Made by a program: the position numbers and the translations under genes. Below, piece after piece: positions 1 through 7,572 of a stretch of DNA of 64,000 nucleotides. This stretch comes from JBKCUA01 sp046318675. GTDB lineage: Bacteria; Pseudomonadota; Alphaproteobacteria; JAJTHO01. The stretch lies in assembly GCA_046318675.1 (NCBI GenBank), contig JBKCUA010000013.1, positions 111,198 through 175,197 of the forward strand, in the 5' to 3' direction. Below the pieces are notes generated by a model that made no database searches, was not told where the DNA came from, and saw only the letters and a program-made list of their open reading frames with translations. The stretch's first letter is position 1, and the number at the start of each line of letters is the position of its first letter.

Positions 1-370
1 GATGTGGCTGCCCAGTAATTTTCAGGAAAGCGTTTGTTAAAGCCGCTCTAGCAATAGACGGCAAATCAACCCCGGAATGATTATAAAAATTTTTATCCTC
101 AGCGGATAAGAATGCCTGTTTTACCAAATCAGGCATAACCCCTATGGGAATGAAAACTCTTTTTTCTTCTGCATACTCAGCCAACAATCGGCCATCACCA
201 CTATGTAAGCGACTAACAACAGGAGGCTGATAGCTTTTAAGCTCTGAATAATCAGGCAAATCCTCACTGAAATGCTTATAAATTATGTACGCAGTGCCAA
301 CACTTAATATTGTTCCCGTAACTATAACGGCGGCGAAAAACTGTATCAGACGAACAAAAAAGATGCGCAT
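1..370 (-). CDS. mrcA: Penicillin-binding protein 1A, 5' part only
   Basis: Bifunctional peptidoglycan glycosyltransferase/transpeptidase of the inner membrane that polymerises and cross-links murein. Only the first ~123 codons are present; the gene runs off the left edge. The ATG at 370-368 is followed by one N-terminal membrane segment (about residues 5-28), then the start of the GT51 domain. The GT51 signature SAEDKNFYNHSGVDLPSIAR, with the catalytic Glu in the AEDKNFY motif, is read from the complement of about 60-125. The transpeptidase domain is outside the window. It is divergent from nuoE across a 170-bp gap. The family call is firm; 1A rather than another class A PBP is inferred from the N-terminal pattern. 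Confidence 0.88.
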   Translation of the reverse strand, partial: MRIFFVRLIQFFAAVIVTGTILSVGTAYIIYKHFSEDLPDYSELKSYQPPVVSRLHSGDGRLLAEYAEEKRVFIPIGVMPDLVKQAFLSAEDKNFYNHSGVDLPSIARAALTNAFLKITGQPH

Positions 371-540
371 GTATGTTCGAGTTTATGACATTCCTTAAAG
401 AACTTGTCGAGAGATGAACATAAAATTGTTATTGCGGTGTTATATATCTGGTCAGTGGCTCTTCTTCGGATGCAATTCGAGTTGGAACTATATTGCGAAC
501 AAATTGCAGACTTAGTTTAAATGTGATAGCAACTGCTACT

Positions 541-1113
541 ATGATAAATTCTTCTTTTTCTTTTACATCAGAAAATCAACATCGTGCAACACAAATTGTC
601 GCTCGTTATCCGAAAGGTCGGCAAGCCTCGGCAACTCTTCCGCTGCTCGATATTGCACAACGTCAAAATGGCAACTGGTTATCCCGCGCAGCCATTGCAT
701 ATGTCGCCGAATATTTATCTATACCCTTCATGCGCGTCTATGAAGTTGCCAGTTTCTATACTATGTTTAATCTCAAACCTGTTGGTCAATATTTAGTACA
801 AGTCTGCCGCACAACTCCCTGTTGGTTGCGTGGTAGTGATAACATCACCCGCACGTGTGAAGATCATTTGCATATTTCCCTTGGAGACACCACTGCCGAT
901 AATAAATTTACCCTAGTAGAAGTTGAATGCCTTGGTGCCTGCGTAAATGCTCCAGTAGTGCAAATTAATGACGATTACTATGAAGATTTAACAACTGAAA
1001 GTATTAAAGATTTACTATCAAAATTGGCACACGGTCAAACACCCATCACTGGAAGCCAGACAGGTCGCCAATTCTCTGCTCCTACGGAATCATCATGTAC
1101 CGCCCCGGCGTAG
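541..1113 (+). CDS. nuoE: NADH-quinone oxidoreductase subunit E (24 kDa, [2Fe-2S])
   Basis: Peripheral-arm subunit of respiratory complex I carrying the N1a [2Fe-2S] cluster. The four ligands are visible as C89-x4-C94 and C130-x3-C134. The N-terminal FTSEN stretch and the Gly/Arg/Pro-rich tail are typical of alphaproteobacterial NuoE. I chose ATG 541 (190 aa) over an in-frame TTG at 493 because homology begins near MINSSFSF; neither has a strong ribosome-binding site. Its 3' end overlaps rppH by 19 nt. It stands apart from other nuo genes: the next genes are rppH and pyrD, and the upstream neighbour is a divergent PBP gene. Confidence 0.93.
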   Translation: MINSSFSFTSENQHRATQIVARYPKGRQASATLPLLDIAQRQNGNWLSRAAIAYVAEYLSIPFMRVYEVASFYTMFNLKPVGQYLVQVCRTTPCWLRGSDNITRTCEDHLHISLGDTTADNKFTLVEVECLGACVNAPVVQINDDYYEDLTTESIKDLLSKLAHGQTPITGSQTGRQFSAPTESSCTAPA

Positions 1114-1565
1114 GTATTGCGTTATTCAACGCCAAAGGCCAAATTTTTATTGGACAAAGAATTGATACTAAAGTGGAATCATGGCAAATGCCACAAGGCG
1201 GCGTTGACCCAGGCGAGACACCAGATGTCGCCATGTGGCGTGAACTAGCCGAAGAAACCGGGCTAAAAACTGCACGTTTATTACAACAAGTCCCGGGGGT
1301 CTTTCGTTACGATCTTCCCGATGACTTGGCTCCTCTTTTTTGGGGAGGACGCTATAAAGGCCAAGAACAAGTCTGGTTTGCCCTGCGCCACAATGGGGAT
1401 GATAATGCCATCAATATTCAAACGCCCAATCCTGAATTTAAAGCTTGGCGATGGGCATCATTAAATGAGCTTCTAAACCTCATTGTACCTTTCAAGCGTC
1501 CTCTATACACCGCCTTAGTACCGCAACTGGCAAAAATATGGACTGACCATGCTGCATCTTGCTGA
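1095..1565 (+). CDS. rppH: RNA pyrophosphohydrolase (Nudix)
   Basis: Removes pyrophosphate from 5'-triphosphorylated mRNA and so starts 5'-dependent decay in the cytoplasm. 156 aa, the normal size. A complete Nudix box GX5EX7REUXEEXGU lies at residues 35-57, from G35 to L57 with the R49-E50 and E53-E54 metal-binding core. The N-terminal YRPGVGI matches the RppH/invasion-associated NudH group rather than generic MutT. The ATG lies inside the end of nuoE, and the 3' end overlaps the pyrD start by 17 nt, so the three genes are probably translationally coupled. Confidence 0.93.
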   Translation: MYRPGVGIALFNAKGQIFIGQRIDTKVESWQMPQGGVDPGETPDVAMWRELAEETGLKTARLLQQVPGVFRYDLPDDLAPLFWGGRYKGQEQVWFALRHNGDDNAINIQTPNPEFKAWRWASLNELLNLIVPFKRPLYTALVPQLAKIWTDHAASC

Positions 1566-2526
1566 AAAACTAGGGCGTCGTTTTTTGCATCTTTTACCGC
1601 CAGAACTGGCGCATCACTTGGCATTGACTGCTCTCAAAAACAATCTTGTCCCGCGCATTAGCGTTCCTGAACGTAAAATTACCCTCTGGGGACACACTCT
1701 ACGCCATCCTCTTGGCCTTGCCGCTGGATTTGATAAAGATGGTATTGCCCTGCCCGGACTCATCAACCTGGGGTTTAGTGCTATTGAAGTTGGCACAACC
1801 ACCCCGTTGCCTCAGCCAGGCAACGCCAAGCCTAGACTGTTCAGGATACCCAAACAACATTCACTAATCAATCGCCTAGGATTCAACAATGACGGTCACG
1901 ATGCCCTGCGCCAACGGTTGGAACGTCTTAGTCCCATACTCCGTACCCGAATACTTCTAGGGGTCAATATTGGCAAAAATAAGGATAGCCCTTCCGCTAT
2001 TGCCGATTACACCGCCGGGGTGAGAGCTTTTGCGGATTTAGCAGATTACTTGGTAGTTAACATTTCCTCCCCCAACACCCCGGGCTTGCGCGCCTTACAA
2101 GATAGAGCATCACTTGAACCTTTACTAGAAGCCGTTGCCGATGCCATGTCACGCCAACCATCGCCTAAACCCCTATGCCTGAAAATTGCCCCCGACCTCG
2201 ATTCTGAAGCTATTGCAGAAATTGCTACTCTAGCGATCGCCTATCGTCTTGGTGGCCTAGTTATTAGCAACACCACCATCACTCGCCCAGAATCTCTACC
2301 ACATTGGGCTCGTCAACAAACCGGCGGTCTAAGCGGCGTTCCCCTCAAACCCCTAGCTTTGGCTGCCCTTCGTGCTGCTAAAGAAGCTGCCCCTACCTTA
2401 CCTCTCATTGGGGTGGGCGGCATTAATTCCAAAGAAGACATGGAAGAGCGCCTTGCTGCTGGAGCCTCATTCGTTCAAGTGTACAGTGCTTTTGTTTATC
2501 AAGGCGCGGGCGTGCTGCGCTGGTAA
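1549..2526 (+). CDS. pyrD: Dihydroorotate dehydrogenase (quinone), class 2
   Basis: Fourth step of UMP biosynthesis: oxidises dihydroorotate to orotate using FMN, passing electrons to membrane quinone. 325 aa. The N-terminal membrane-association helices, the AAGFDKDG FMN-binding start, the catalytic-Ser motif NISSPNTPGLR and the C-terminal GVGGI and GASFVQVYSAF phosphate/FMN-binding motifs place it in class 2. It stops soon after VYSAFVYQG, a few residues shorter at the C-terminus than usual. Its last 28 nt overlap the convergent rimI gene, so the 3' end may have been trimmed. Confidence 0.94.
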   Translation: MLHLAEKLGRRFLHLLPPELAHHLALTALKNNLVPRISVPERKITLWGHTLRHPLGLAAGFDKDGIALPGLINLGFSAIEVGTTTPLPQPGNAKPRLFRIPKQHSLINRLGFNNDGHDALRQRLERLSPILRTRILLGVNIGKNKDSPSAIADYTAGVRAFADLADYLVVNISSPNTPGLRALQDRASLEPLLEAVADAMSRQPSPKPLCLKIAPDLDSEAIAEIATLAIAYRLGGLVISNTTITRPESLPHWARQQTGGLSGVPLKPLALAALRAAKEAAPTLPLIGVGGINSKEDMEERLAAGASFVQVYSAFVYQGAGVLRW

Positions 2527-2996
2527 CTGGTATTCAACACCCACGTCTGGGCATCCCGCCCATAGCCATAATAATCCCGCCTTATGCCAACCTGCTCACC
2601 TCCCATACTGGCATACAGTGCCTGAGCGGGAATATTGCTTACTTCAACCTCTAAATACAATACAGTAATGCCCTCTTTTTTTGCTACGTTCATGACCGTT
2701 TGCAACATTGTTTTCGCCCATCCACGCCGCCGCCATGATGGTAACACCCCAATAAAAAGTATCTCGCCAGTATCAGCATCGAGCCGTTGGCAAAGGCAAG
2801 CACCAACAAGAATATTTTTTAGCACAGCAAAAGAAAAGCCTTGATTTATAATGCACTGATAATAACTATCCTCCCAAATAGTCCCTAGCGTTGCTCGGTG
2901 CAACGCGGCCAAACCATCCGAGTTTTGCAACACCATCACATCGGGCTGTTCTTGAATCACGATGTCTTGTACACTGAAGGGGTGACTAAATTCCAT
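2499..2996 (-). CDS. rimI: GNAT N-acetyltransferase, RimI type
   Basis: Predicted ribosomal-protein S18 N-alpha-acetyltransferase. 165 aa with a GNAT fold: the acetyl-CoA loop at about residues 85-95 reads as LPSWRRRGWA, a variant of the Q/R-x-x-G-x-G/A motif, followed by the C-terminal ALYASMGGEQVGIRRDYY motif typical of RimI. It is convergent with pyrD (28-nt overlap), and its 5' end overlaps the presumed GTG start of divergent smpB. It is not next to tsaB, its frequent partner elsewhere. GNAT membership is firm; substrate assignment to S18 is inference from sequence resemblance. Confidence 0.8.
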   Translation of the reverse strand: MEFSHPFSVQDIVIQEQPDVMVLQNSDGLAALHRATLGTIWEDSYYQCIINQGFSFAVLKNILVGACLCQRLDADTGEILFIGVLPSWRRRGWAKTMLQTVMNVAKKEGITVLYLEVEVSNIPAQALYASMGGEQVGIRRDYYGYGRDAQTWVLNTSYQRSTPAP

Positions 2997-3440
2997 GCTC
3001 CTCGTTATGAAAACCGCAAAGCGCGCTTTAATGTTGCCATTGATGAGACGTTAGAGGCTGGCATTGAACTATTAGGCAGCGAAGTCAAATCTCTCCGCCT
3101 TGGCCGGGCTAGTATTAATGAGGCATTTGCCATCAATCGCGGTGATGAGCTGTACTTGCTAAACTGTACCATTCCTGAATACCCCGGTGCCAACCGCTTT
3201 AACCACAACCCAAACCGAGAGCGGCGGTTATTGCTACACCGTGGACAGTTAAATAAAATTATCGGCGCGGTCACTAGGGAGAGAGTCGCCGTTGTGCCAC
3301 TAGCCCTTTATTTCAATCAACGCGGCCGGGTTAAATGCCTTATTGGTATCGGCAAAGGCAAAAACAAAGAAGACAAACGCGCCACCATCAAAGAACGGGA
3401 CTGGCAAAGGGAAAAAGCCCGCATCCTCAAAGGCGACTAA
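2982..3440 (+). CDS. smpB: SsrA (tmRNA)-binding protein
   Basis: Binds tmRNA and delivers it to stalled ribosomes for trans-translation. The OB-fold core begins at the YENRKARF motif, followed by GIELLGSEVKSLR and the Lys/Arg-rich tail ending near LKGD, all characteristic. I place the start at GTG 2982 (152 aa, the usual length); an in-frame TTG at 2967 and an upstream ATG at 2898 give N-termini unlike the family. The chosen start lies within the first codons of the opposite-strand rimI gene. The 3' end shares a CTAA with the convergent transporter gene. Confidence 0.92.
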   Translation: MTKFHAPRYENRKARFNVAIDETLEAGIELLGSEVKSLRLGRASINEAFAINRGDELYLLNCTIPEYPGANRFNHNPNRERRLLLHRGQLNKIIGAVTRERVAVVPLALYFNQRGRVKCLIGIGKGKNKEDKRATIKERDWQREKARILKGD

Positions 3441-4201
3441 AAAATGGCTTTGCCCCGGCATCGCCCTGCTAGGTACAAGAACGGGGTGTCACAGATACTG
3501 ATCGCTACCCGCAGCAGGTACGTTCCGAGAATGTAGGTAAAGAATAGCGCATTCCAACCCACGGGCTGCTCGGCTAGAACATTCCATGCCAAGATAGAAA
3601 ATACTGTATTGTCAATAAAATTTGAAACGAGTGCTGCCGCATTGTTCCGTAGCCACAGCATCTTCCCCTGCGTCCGACCGCGCAGCCACGCGTACATATA
3701 CACATCATTCAGCTGGCTCACCAAATAGGCCGCCAGACTAGCCACAAGCAACGCCGGCGCGGGCAGGAACAACGCCTTCATATGCTCATGATACGGCAGG
3801 TTCCAGGCCATGGCTTCCCCGGCCTGTTCCGGTGTTAGCGGGCTGTACCCCAGTGCCATCAACACAAACACTGTAAATACTAAATACCCAGCAAAACCAA
3901 TAAACACCGCCTTGCGGGCAACAGCCTTACCGTACCACTCATTCAAAATATCCGTCGCCAAATAAATCGACGCATAGACCACAGTACCCAAGGCCACCGG
4001 ATCAGCGTAAAAGGGAAACTGTACCGCTTTCAGCACGGCAATATTAGCCGCAATCACCGCAATGGGAATATACGCACAAATGCCCGCCGGCCCAAAAAGA
4101 CGCAGCATAACCAGAAGAGAACTATAGCAAATAACCATCTCTGCCATCAACAACCACGCCGAAGGCAGGCTATTCAGCCATACAACAAAAAACTCAAGCA
4201 C
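3437..4201 (-). CDS. yhhQ: Queuosine precursor transporter (YhhQ/DUF165 family)
   Basis: Inner-membrane protein of 254 aa with about six hydrophobic helices, predicted to import a queuosine precursor (preQ0/preQ1) for tRNA modification. The DUF165 signature motifs are present: ATDILNEWYGKAVARKAV at about residues 84-101, and the C-terminal AALVSNFIDNTVFSILAW block at about 190-207. Cysteines and charged residues in the loops are as expected for the family. It lies directly downstream of rpmB on the same strand with a 2-nt gap, so the two are probably cotranscribed. It shares its stop (CTAA) with smpB. Confidence 0.85.
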   Translation of the reverse strand: MLEFFVVWLNSLPSAWLLMAEMVICYSSLLVMLRLFGPAGICAYIPIAVIAANIAVLKAVQFPFYADPVALGTVVYASIYLATDILNEWYGKAVARKAVFIGFAGYLVFTVFVLMALGYSPLTPEQAGEAMAWNLPYHEHMKALFLPAPALLVASLAAYLVSQLNDVYMYAWLRGRTQGKMLWLRNNAAALVSNFIDNTVFSILAWNVLAEQPVGWNALFFTYILGTYLLRVAISICDTPFLYLAGRCRGKAIF

Positions 4202-4203
4202 GC

Positions 4204-4485
4204 TTATGCGGCAACTTTAAGTAATTGCCTCTTCACGGCCAGAGCTTCCAATGGTAAATCCATATCGGAAGTTTTCAACAAAAACGCATCCAGGCCGCCG
4301 GCGTGTTCGACGCAACGCACCCCATACGGGGTGGCGCGAAAGCGAAAGCCGCGCTGTAACTTTTCAGATACTAAGGTTATCTGCTGTAAATTCGGCAAAA
4401 AACGACGGCGCGTTTTATTATTGGCATGACTGACATTGTTGCCTGTCTGCACACCCCGACCTGTTAATTCACAACGCCGCGCCAT
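4204..4485 (-). CDS. rpmB: 50S ribosomal protein L28
   Basis: Structural protein of the large ribosomal subunit, 93 aa. It begins MARRCELTGRGVQTGNNVSHANNKTRRRF, the universal L28 N-terminal pattern (GxxxxxGxxVSHxxxKT/RRRxxPN); only part is quoted. The C-terminal extension past residue 75 is typical of alphaproteobacterial L28. An upstream in-frame ATG at 4497 is rejected because the start at 4485 has a clean GGAGG site at proper spacing. A plausible promoter lies just upstream at 4511-4540. Confidence 0.96.
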   Translation of the reverse strand: MARRCELTGRGVQTGNNVSHANNKTRRRFLPNLQQITLVSEKLQRGFRFRATPYGVRCVEHAGGLDAFLLKTSDMDLPLEALAVKRQLLKVAA

Positions 4486-4510
4486 AAAATCCTCCAATCA
4501 AAGGACAAGC

Positions 4511-4540
4511 TTTCTAGCAAAATATAGACCAGCCTGTCAA
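4511..4540 (-). promoter_or_regulatory. Putative sigma-70 type promoter of rpmB
   Basis: On the minus strand a perfect TTGACA (complement of 4535-4540) is followed after 18 nt by TAGAAA preceded by TGC (complement of 4511-4516), an extended -10-like element. This would start transcription about 20 nt upstream of the L28 start codon. Only motif inspection supports it. Confidence 0.45.
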
Positions 4541-4644
4541 TATTTTCAGCACTTACAACCACGCAGCAATAAAACCATAAAAAACAAAAACCACAAACTA
4601 TCTGCTGGTTGACCAACCCAAGCATATGCCTATATTTGGCCATC

Positions 4645-6198
4645 ATGGCAACAGTTCCAGCATTACCCGATACCCCCGCTTCCTGGCCGTTTCAGGAGGC
4701 AGCTAAACTTCAGGATCGTTCCCGCGACAAAGGGTATATTCTATTTGAAACAGGGTATGGGCCGTCAGGATTGCCGCACTTAGGCACGTTCGGTGAAGTC
4801 TTACGAACAACGATGGTACGCCGAGCCTTCGAAACATTGTGCCCCGACATTGCGACAAAACTCATCGCTTTTTCCGACGATATGGACGGCCTACGCAAGG
4901 TTCCTGGCAACGTACCAAACCAAGACCTTCTAACTAAGCATTTGCATCAGCCCTTAACAAAAGTACCCGATCCGTTTGAAATTTACCCCAGTTTTGGCGA
5001 ACACAACAATGCCCGACTGTGCAGCTTTTTGGATGCCTTCGGCTTTAACTACGATTTTCGCAGTGCCACCGAATGCTACAAGACTGGGATTTTTGACGAA
5101 ACCCTGCTCAAGGTGCTGCACCATTATGATGCCATTATGGCCGTGATGCTGCCAACCTTGGGCAAGGAGCGTCAAGAAACTTACAGCCCCTTCCTGCCTA
5201 TCTGCCCCACCACGGGAAAAGTTCTACAGGCTGCTGTTGTAAGTCGTGATACAAAAAAAGGTACCATCATCTATACTGACCCAAGCACGAATAAAAACAT
5301 CGAAGTTTCAGTAACCGGCGGAGCGTGTAAACTGCAATGGAAGGCCGATTGGGCAATGCGATGGGTGGCTCTGGGGGTTGATTATGAGATGGCGGGCAAA
5401 GATTTAACTGATTCCTTAAAATTATCGGATAAAATATGCCGCATTCTGGGCGGCACCCCGCCAGTACATTTAATTTATGAGCTTTTCTTAGACGAAAAGG
5501 GAGAGAAAATTTCCAAATCCAAGGGCAACGGCTTGGCCTTAGAAGACTGGCTCCGCTATGCCCCTCAGGAGAGTCTTTCCTACTACCTCTTTCTCACCCC
5601 CACCAGAGCCAAAAAATTGTATTTTGATGTTATTCCCAAAGCTGCCGATGAATATTTAACTTTTTTGGAAAAATACCACAGCCAGTCCTTGGCACAACAG
5701 CGGGACAACCCCGTCTGGCATATCCACGGCGGTGCCCCCCCGCGCCCCGATGCCGATATTTCGTTCAGCCTGCTGCTCAACCTAGCGGCGGCCTGCAACG
5801 CCGAAGATGCCAGCATTTTGTGGGGTTTCATCCGACACAGTAATCCAACCCTGACCCCGGAGGCTGCGCCTTTCCTCGATCACTTGGTGGGCTTTGCCGT
5901 CCGATATTACCATGATTTTGTTCGGGCAAAAAAAAACTACCGCCCGGCCACGGTACAAGAGGCCGCTGCCATAAAAGACCTCCAAAAACGCTTGCAAATC
6001 AGTGATTATCAAGACGCCGAAAGCCTGCAAACCATCGTCTATACCGTCGGCACTGAACACGGCTTTACCAACCTCCGCGACTGGTTTGGCGCACTGTACG
6101 CGATCCTTCTCGGCCAAGAAACCGGCCCCCGAATGGGATCGTTTATCGCCCTGTTTGGCGTGGAAGCGTTTTGCGCACTGATTGACGAAAAACTATGA
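4645..6198 (+). CDS. lysK: Lysyl-tRNA synthetase, class I
   Basis: Charges tRNA-Lys. This is the class I enzyme, typical of archaea and alphaproteobacteria, not the class II LysS. The HIGH-like motif is HLGT at residues 45-48 within GPSGLPHLGTF, and the KMSKS motif is KISKS at 288-292. The C-terminal helical anticodon-binding region follows. ATG 4645 gives 517 aa; an upstream TTG at 4609 is less likely. The last 4 nt overlap the hemF start (ATGA). No class II LysRS is in the window. Confidence 0.95.
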   Translation: MATVPALPDTPASWPFQEAAKLQDRSRDKGYILFETGYGPSGLPHLGTFGEVLRTTMVRRAFETLCPDIATKLIAFSDDMDGLRKVPGNVPNQDLLTKHLHQPLTKVPDPFEIYPSFGEHNNARLCSFLDAFGFNYDFRSATECYKTGIFDETLLKVLHHYDAIMAVMLPTLGKERQETYSPFLPICPTTGKVLQAAVVSRDTKKGTIIYTDPSTNKNIEVSVTGGACKLQWKADWAMRWVALGVDYEMAGKDLTDSLKLSDKICRILGGTPPVHLIYELFLDEKGEKISKSKGNGLALEDWLRYAPQESLSYYLFLTPTRAKKLYFDVIPKAADEYLTFLEKYHSQSLAQQRDNPVWHIHGGAPPRPDADISFSLLLNLAAACNAEDASILWGFIRHSNPTLTPEAAPFLDHLVGFAVRYYHDFVRAKKNYRPATVQEAAAIKDLQKRLQISDYQDAESLQTIVYTVGTEHGFTNLRDWFGALYAILLGQETGPRMGSFIALFGVEAFCALIDEKL

Positions 6199-7046
6199 CC
6201 CAAGCAACCGAAGCACAAAAAACTACGGCTGCCGCTTGGTTTGCGGCACTGCGCGACGATCTATGCGCGGCTTTTGAAGCCATAGAAGACGCAGCCGGCG
6301 GCCAACGCCCTGCGGGGCGATTTGTACGCACACCCTGGGAACGCGATCCGCGCACCGGATCAGGCGGCGGGGAAATGTCCATGATGCGCGGCGGCCGGGT
6401 TTTCGAAAAAGTTGGCGTCAATATTTCCACCGTCTGGGGCGACTTTACCCACGAATTTCGTGGTCAGATTCCGGGGACAAAGGAAAGCCCGGCTTTCTGG
6501 GCGTCGGGGGTCTCCTTAGTGGCACATATGCAGTCCCCCCTAGTTCCAGCCGCGCACTTTAATACCCGCATGATTAGCACTGGTCTTACATGGTTCGGTG
6601 GAGGCGGCGACCTGAACCCCATGTACCCGATAGAAAACGATACGGCAGATTTTCATAAAGCATTCAAAGCCGCCTGTGATAAACATGATCCCGGTTACTA
6701 TCCCCGTTTCAAGGAATGGTGTGATGAGTATTTCTTTATCAAGCACCGTGGTGTAGCGCGGGGGGTTGGCGGAATTTTTTACGATAACCTAACCACCCTA
6801 TGGGAAAAGGATTTTGCGTTTACTCAAGATGTCGGTCGGGCGTTTTTGGAGATTTATCCGACCCTGATTCGGCGGCATATGCATGAGCCATGGACGCTGG
6901 AACAACGGGCTTGGCAACTGCAGAAACGAGGCCTTTATGCCGAATTCAATTTACTATATGATAGAGGCACACAATTCGGCCTCAAAACCGGGGGCAATGT
7001 AGAAGCCATTCTCATGTCCCTGCCGCCGGAGGCAACATGGCCATAG
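6195..7046 (+). CDS. hemF: Coproporphyrinogen III oxidase, oxygen-dependent
   Basis: Oxidative decarboxylation of coproporphyrinogen III to protoporphyrinogen IX in heme synthesis. 283 aa, normal length. Family landmarks are the GGGEMSMMRGGRVFEK motif, the catalytic region around HFNTR and WFGGGGDLNP, and KHRGVARGVGGIFYDNL. Use of the aerobic HemF implies an at least partly oxygen-respiring lifestyle. It is translationally coupled to lysK through an ATGA overlap. Confidence 0.96.
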   Translation: MTQATEAQKTTAAAWFAALRDDLCAAFEAIEDAAGGQRPAGRFVRTPWERDPRTGSGGGEMSMMRGGRVFEKVGVNISTVWGDFTHEFRGQIPGTKESPAFWASGVSLVAHMQSPLVPAAHFNTRMISTGLTWFGGGGDLNPMYPIENDTADFHKAFKAACDKHDPGYYPRFKEWCDEYFFIKHRGVARGVGGIFYDNLTTLWEKDFAFTQDVGRAFLEIYPTLIRRHMHEPWTLEQRAWQLQKRGLYAEFNLLYDRGTQFGLKTGGNVEAILMSLPPEATWP

Positions 7047-7054
7047 GAGGCAAC

Positions 7055-7381
7055 ATGAAAGTGTGGGTGGTACTTTTTCTGGTGTTGACCCTGCCCGCTG
7101 CGGCGCAACAGCGTTACCCCAGCTATGTTCGCGATCGCACCATCAGCGATTGCATGACGCAAAAACCACCCGTGGCCGTTCCTTATAGCAATTCCCAAAA
7201 ACGCGCCTATTGCACTTGTTATTACAACTATTTTCAGCAATACGTGCCCTACAATGACTTTGAGAAAACGGATCAACTGGCCAGAGCCGGACGAATAAAA
7301 GAAATTCCCATGTCTTTTGCCATGCACGTGGAAAAAGCTGTCAATGCTTGCGGTCAGAGATTTCTCCTTAACAAGCAATAG
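7055..7381 (+). CDS. Small secreted Cys-containing protein, unknown
   Basis: No family recognised. From ATG 7055 it is 108 aa with a clear Sec signal peptide (hydrophobic residues 3-14, AAA-Q cleavage near residue 17), so it is predicted to be periplasmic. The mature part has four cysteines (C33, C53, C55, C99), including a CTC motif in a Tyr-rich stretch. The start is ambiguous because the sequence GGAGGCAACATG occurs twice, giving ATG 7037 and ATG 7055, each with its own ribosome-binding site. Only the second puts the signal peptide at the N-terminus. It immediately follows hemF. Confidence 0.72.
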   Translation: MKVWVVLFLVLTLPAAAQQRYPSYVRDRTISDCMTQKPPVAVPYSNSQKRAYCTCYYNYFQQYVPYNDFEKTDQLARAGRIKEIPMSFAMHVEKAVNACGQRFLLNKQ

Positions 7382-7392
7382 GATAAATAAAA

Positions 7393-7572
7393 ATGGACAC
7401 TCATACCTTTGATAAAACATTGCTGGACATTCTGGTCTGCCCGGTGACGCGGCGGCCATTGGAATACCACGCCGACACCAACGAGCTTATCAGCAAGGCC
7501 GCAAAGTTAGCCTACCCCATTCGGGAGGGGATTCCCATCATGCTCCCCGAAGAAGCCCGGCATCTTGATTAG
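7393..7572 (+). CDS. Trm112 family protein (UPF0434/YcaR-like)
   Basis: A 59-aa protein reading MDTHTFDKTLLDILVCP and ending in a YPIREGIPIMLPEEAR motif, both diagnostic of bacterial Trm112-like (YcaR) proteins. In other organisms Trm112 is a zinc-binding activator of methyltransferases; here only one Cys of the usual set is obvious, so metal binding is doubtful. It is close behind the secreted-protein gene, and its stop overlaps the msbA stop by 4 nt (TTAG). Confident family call; role inferred. Confidence 0.88.
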   Translation: MDTHTFDKTLLDILVCPVTRRPLEYHADTNELISKAAKLAYPIREGIPIMLPEEARHLD

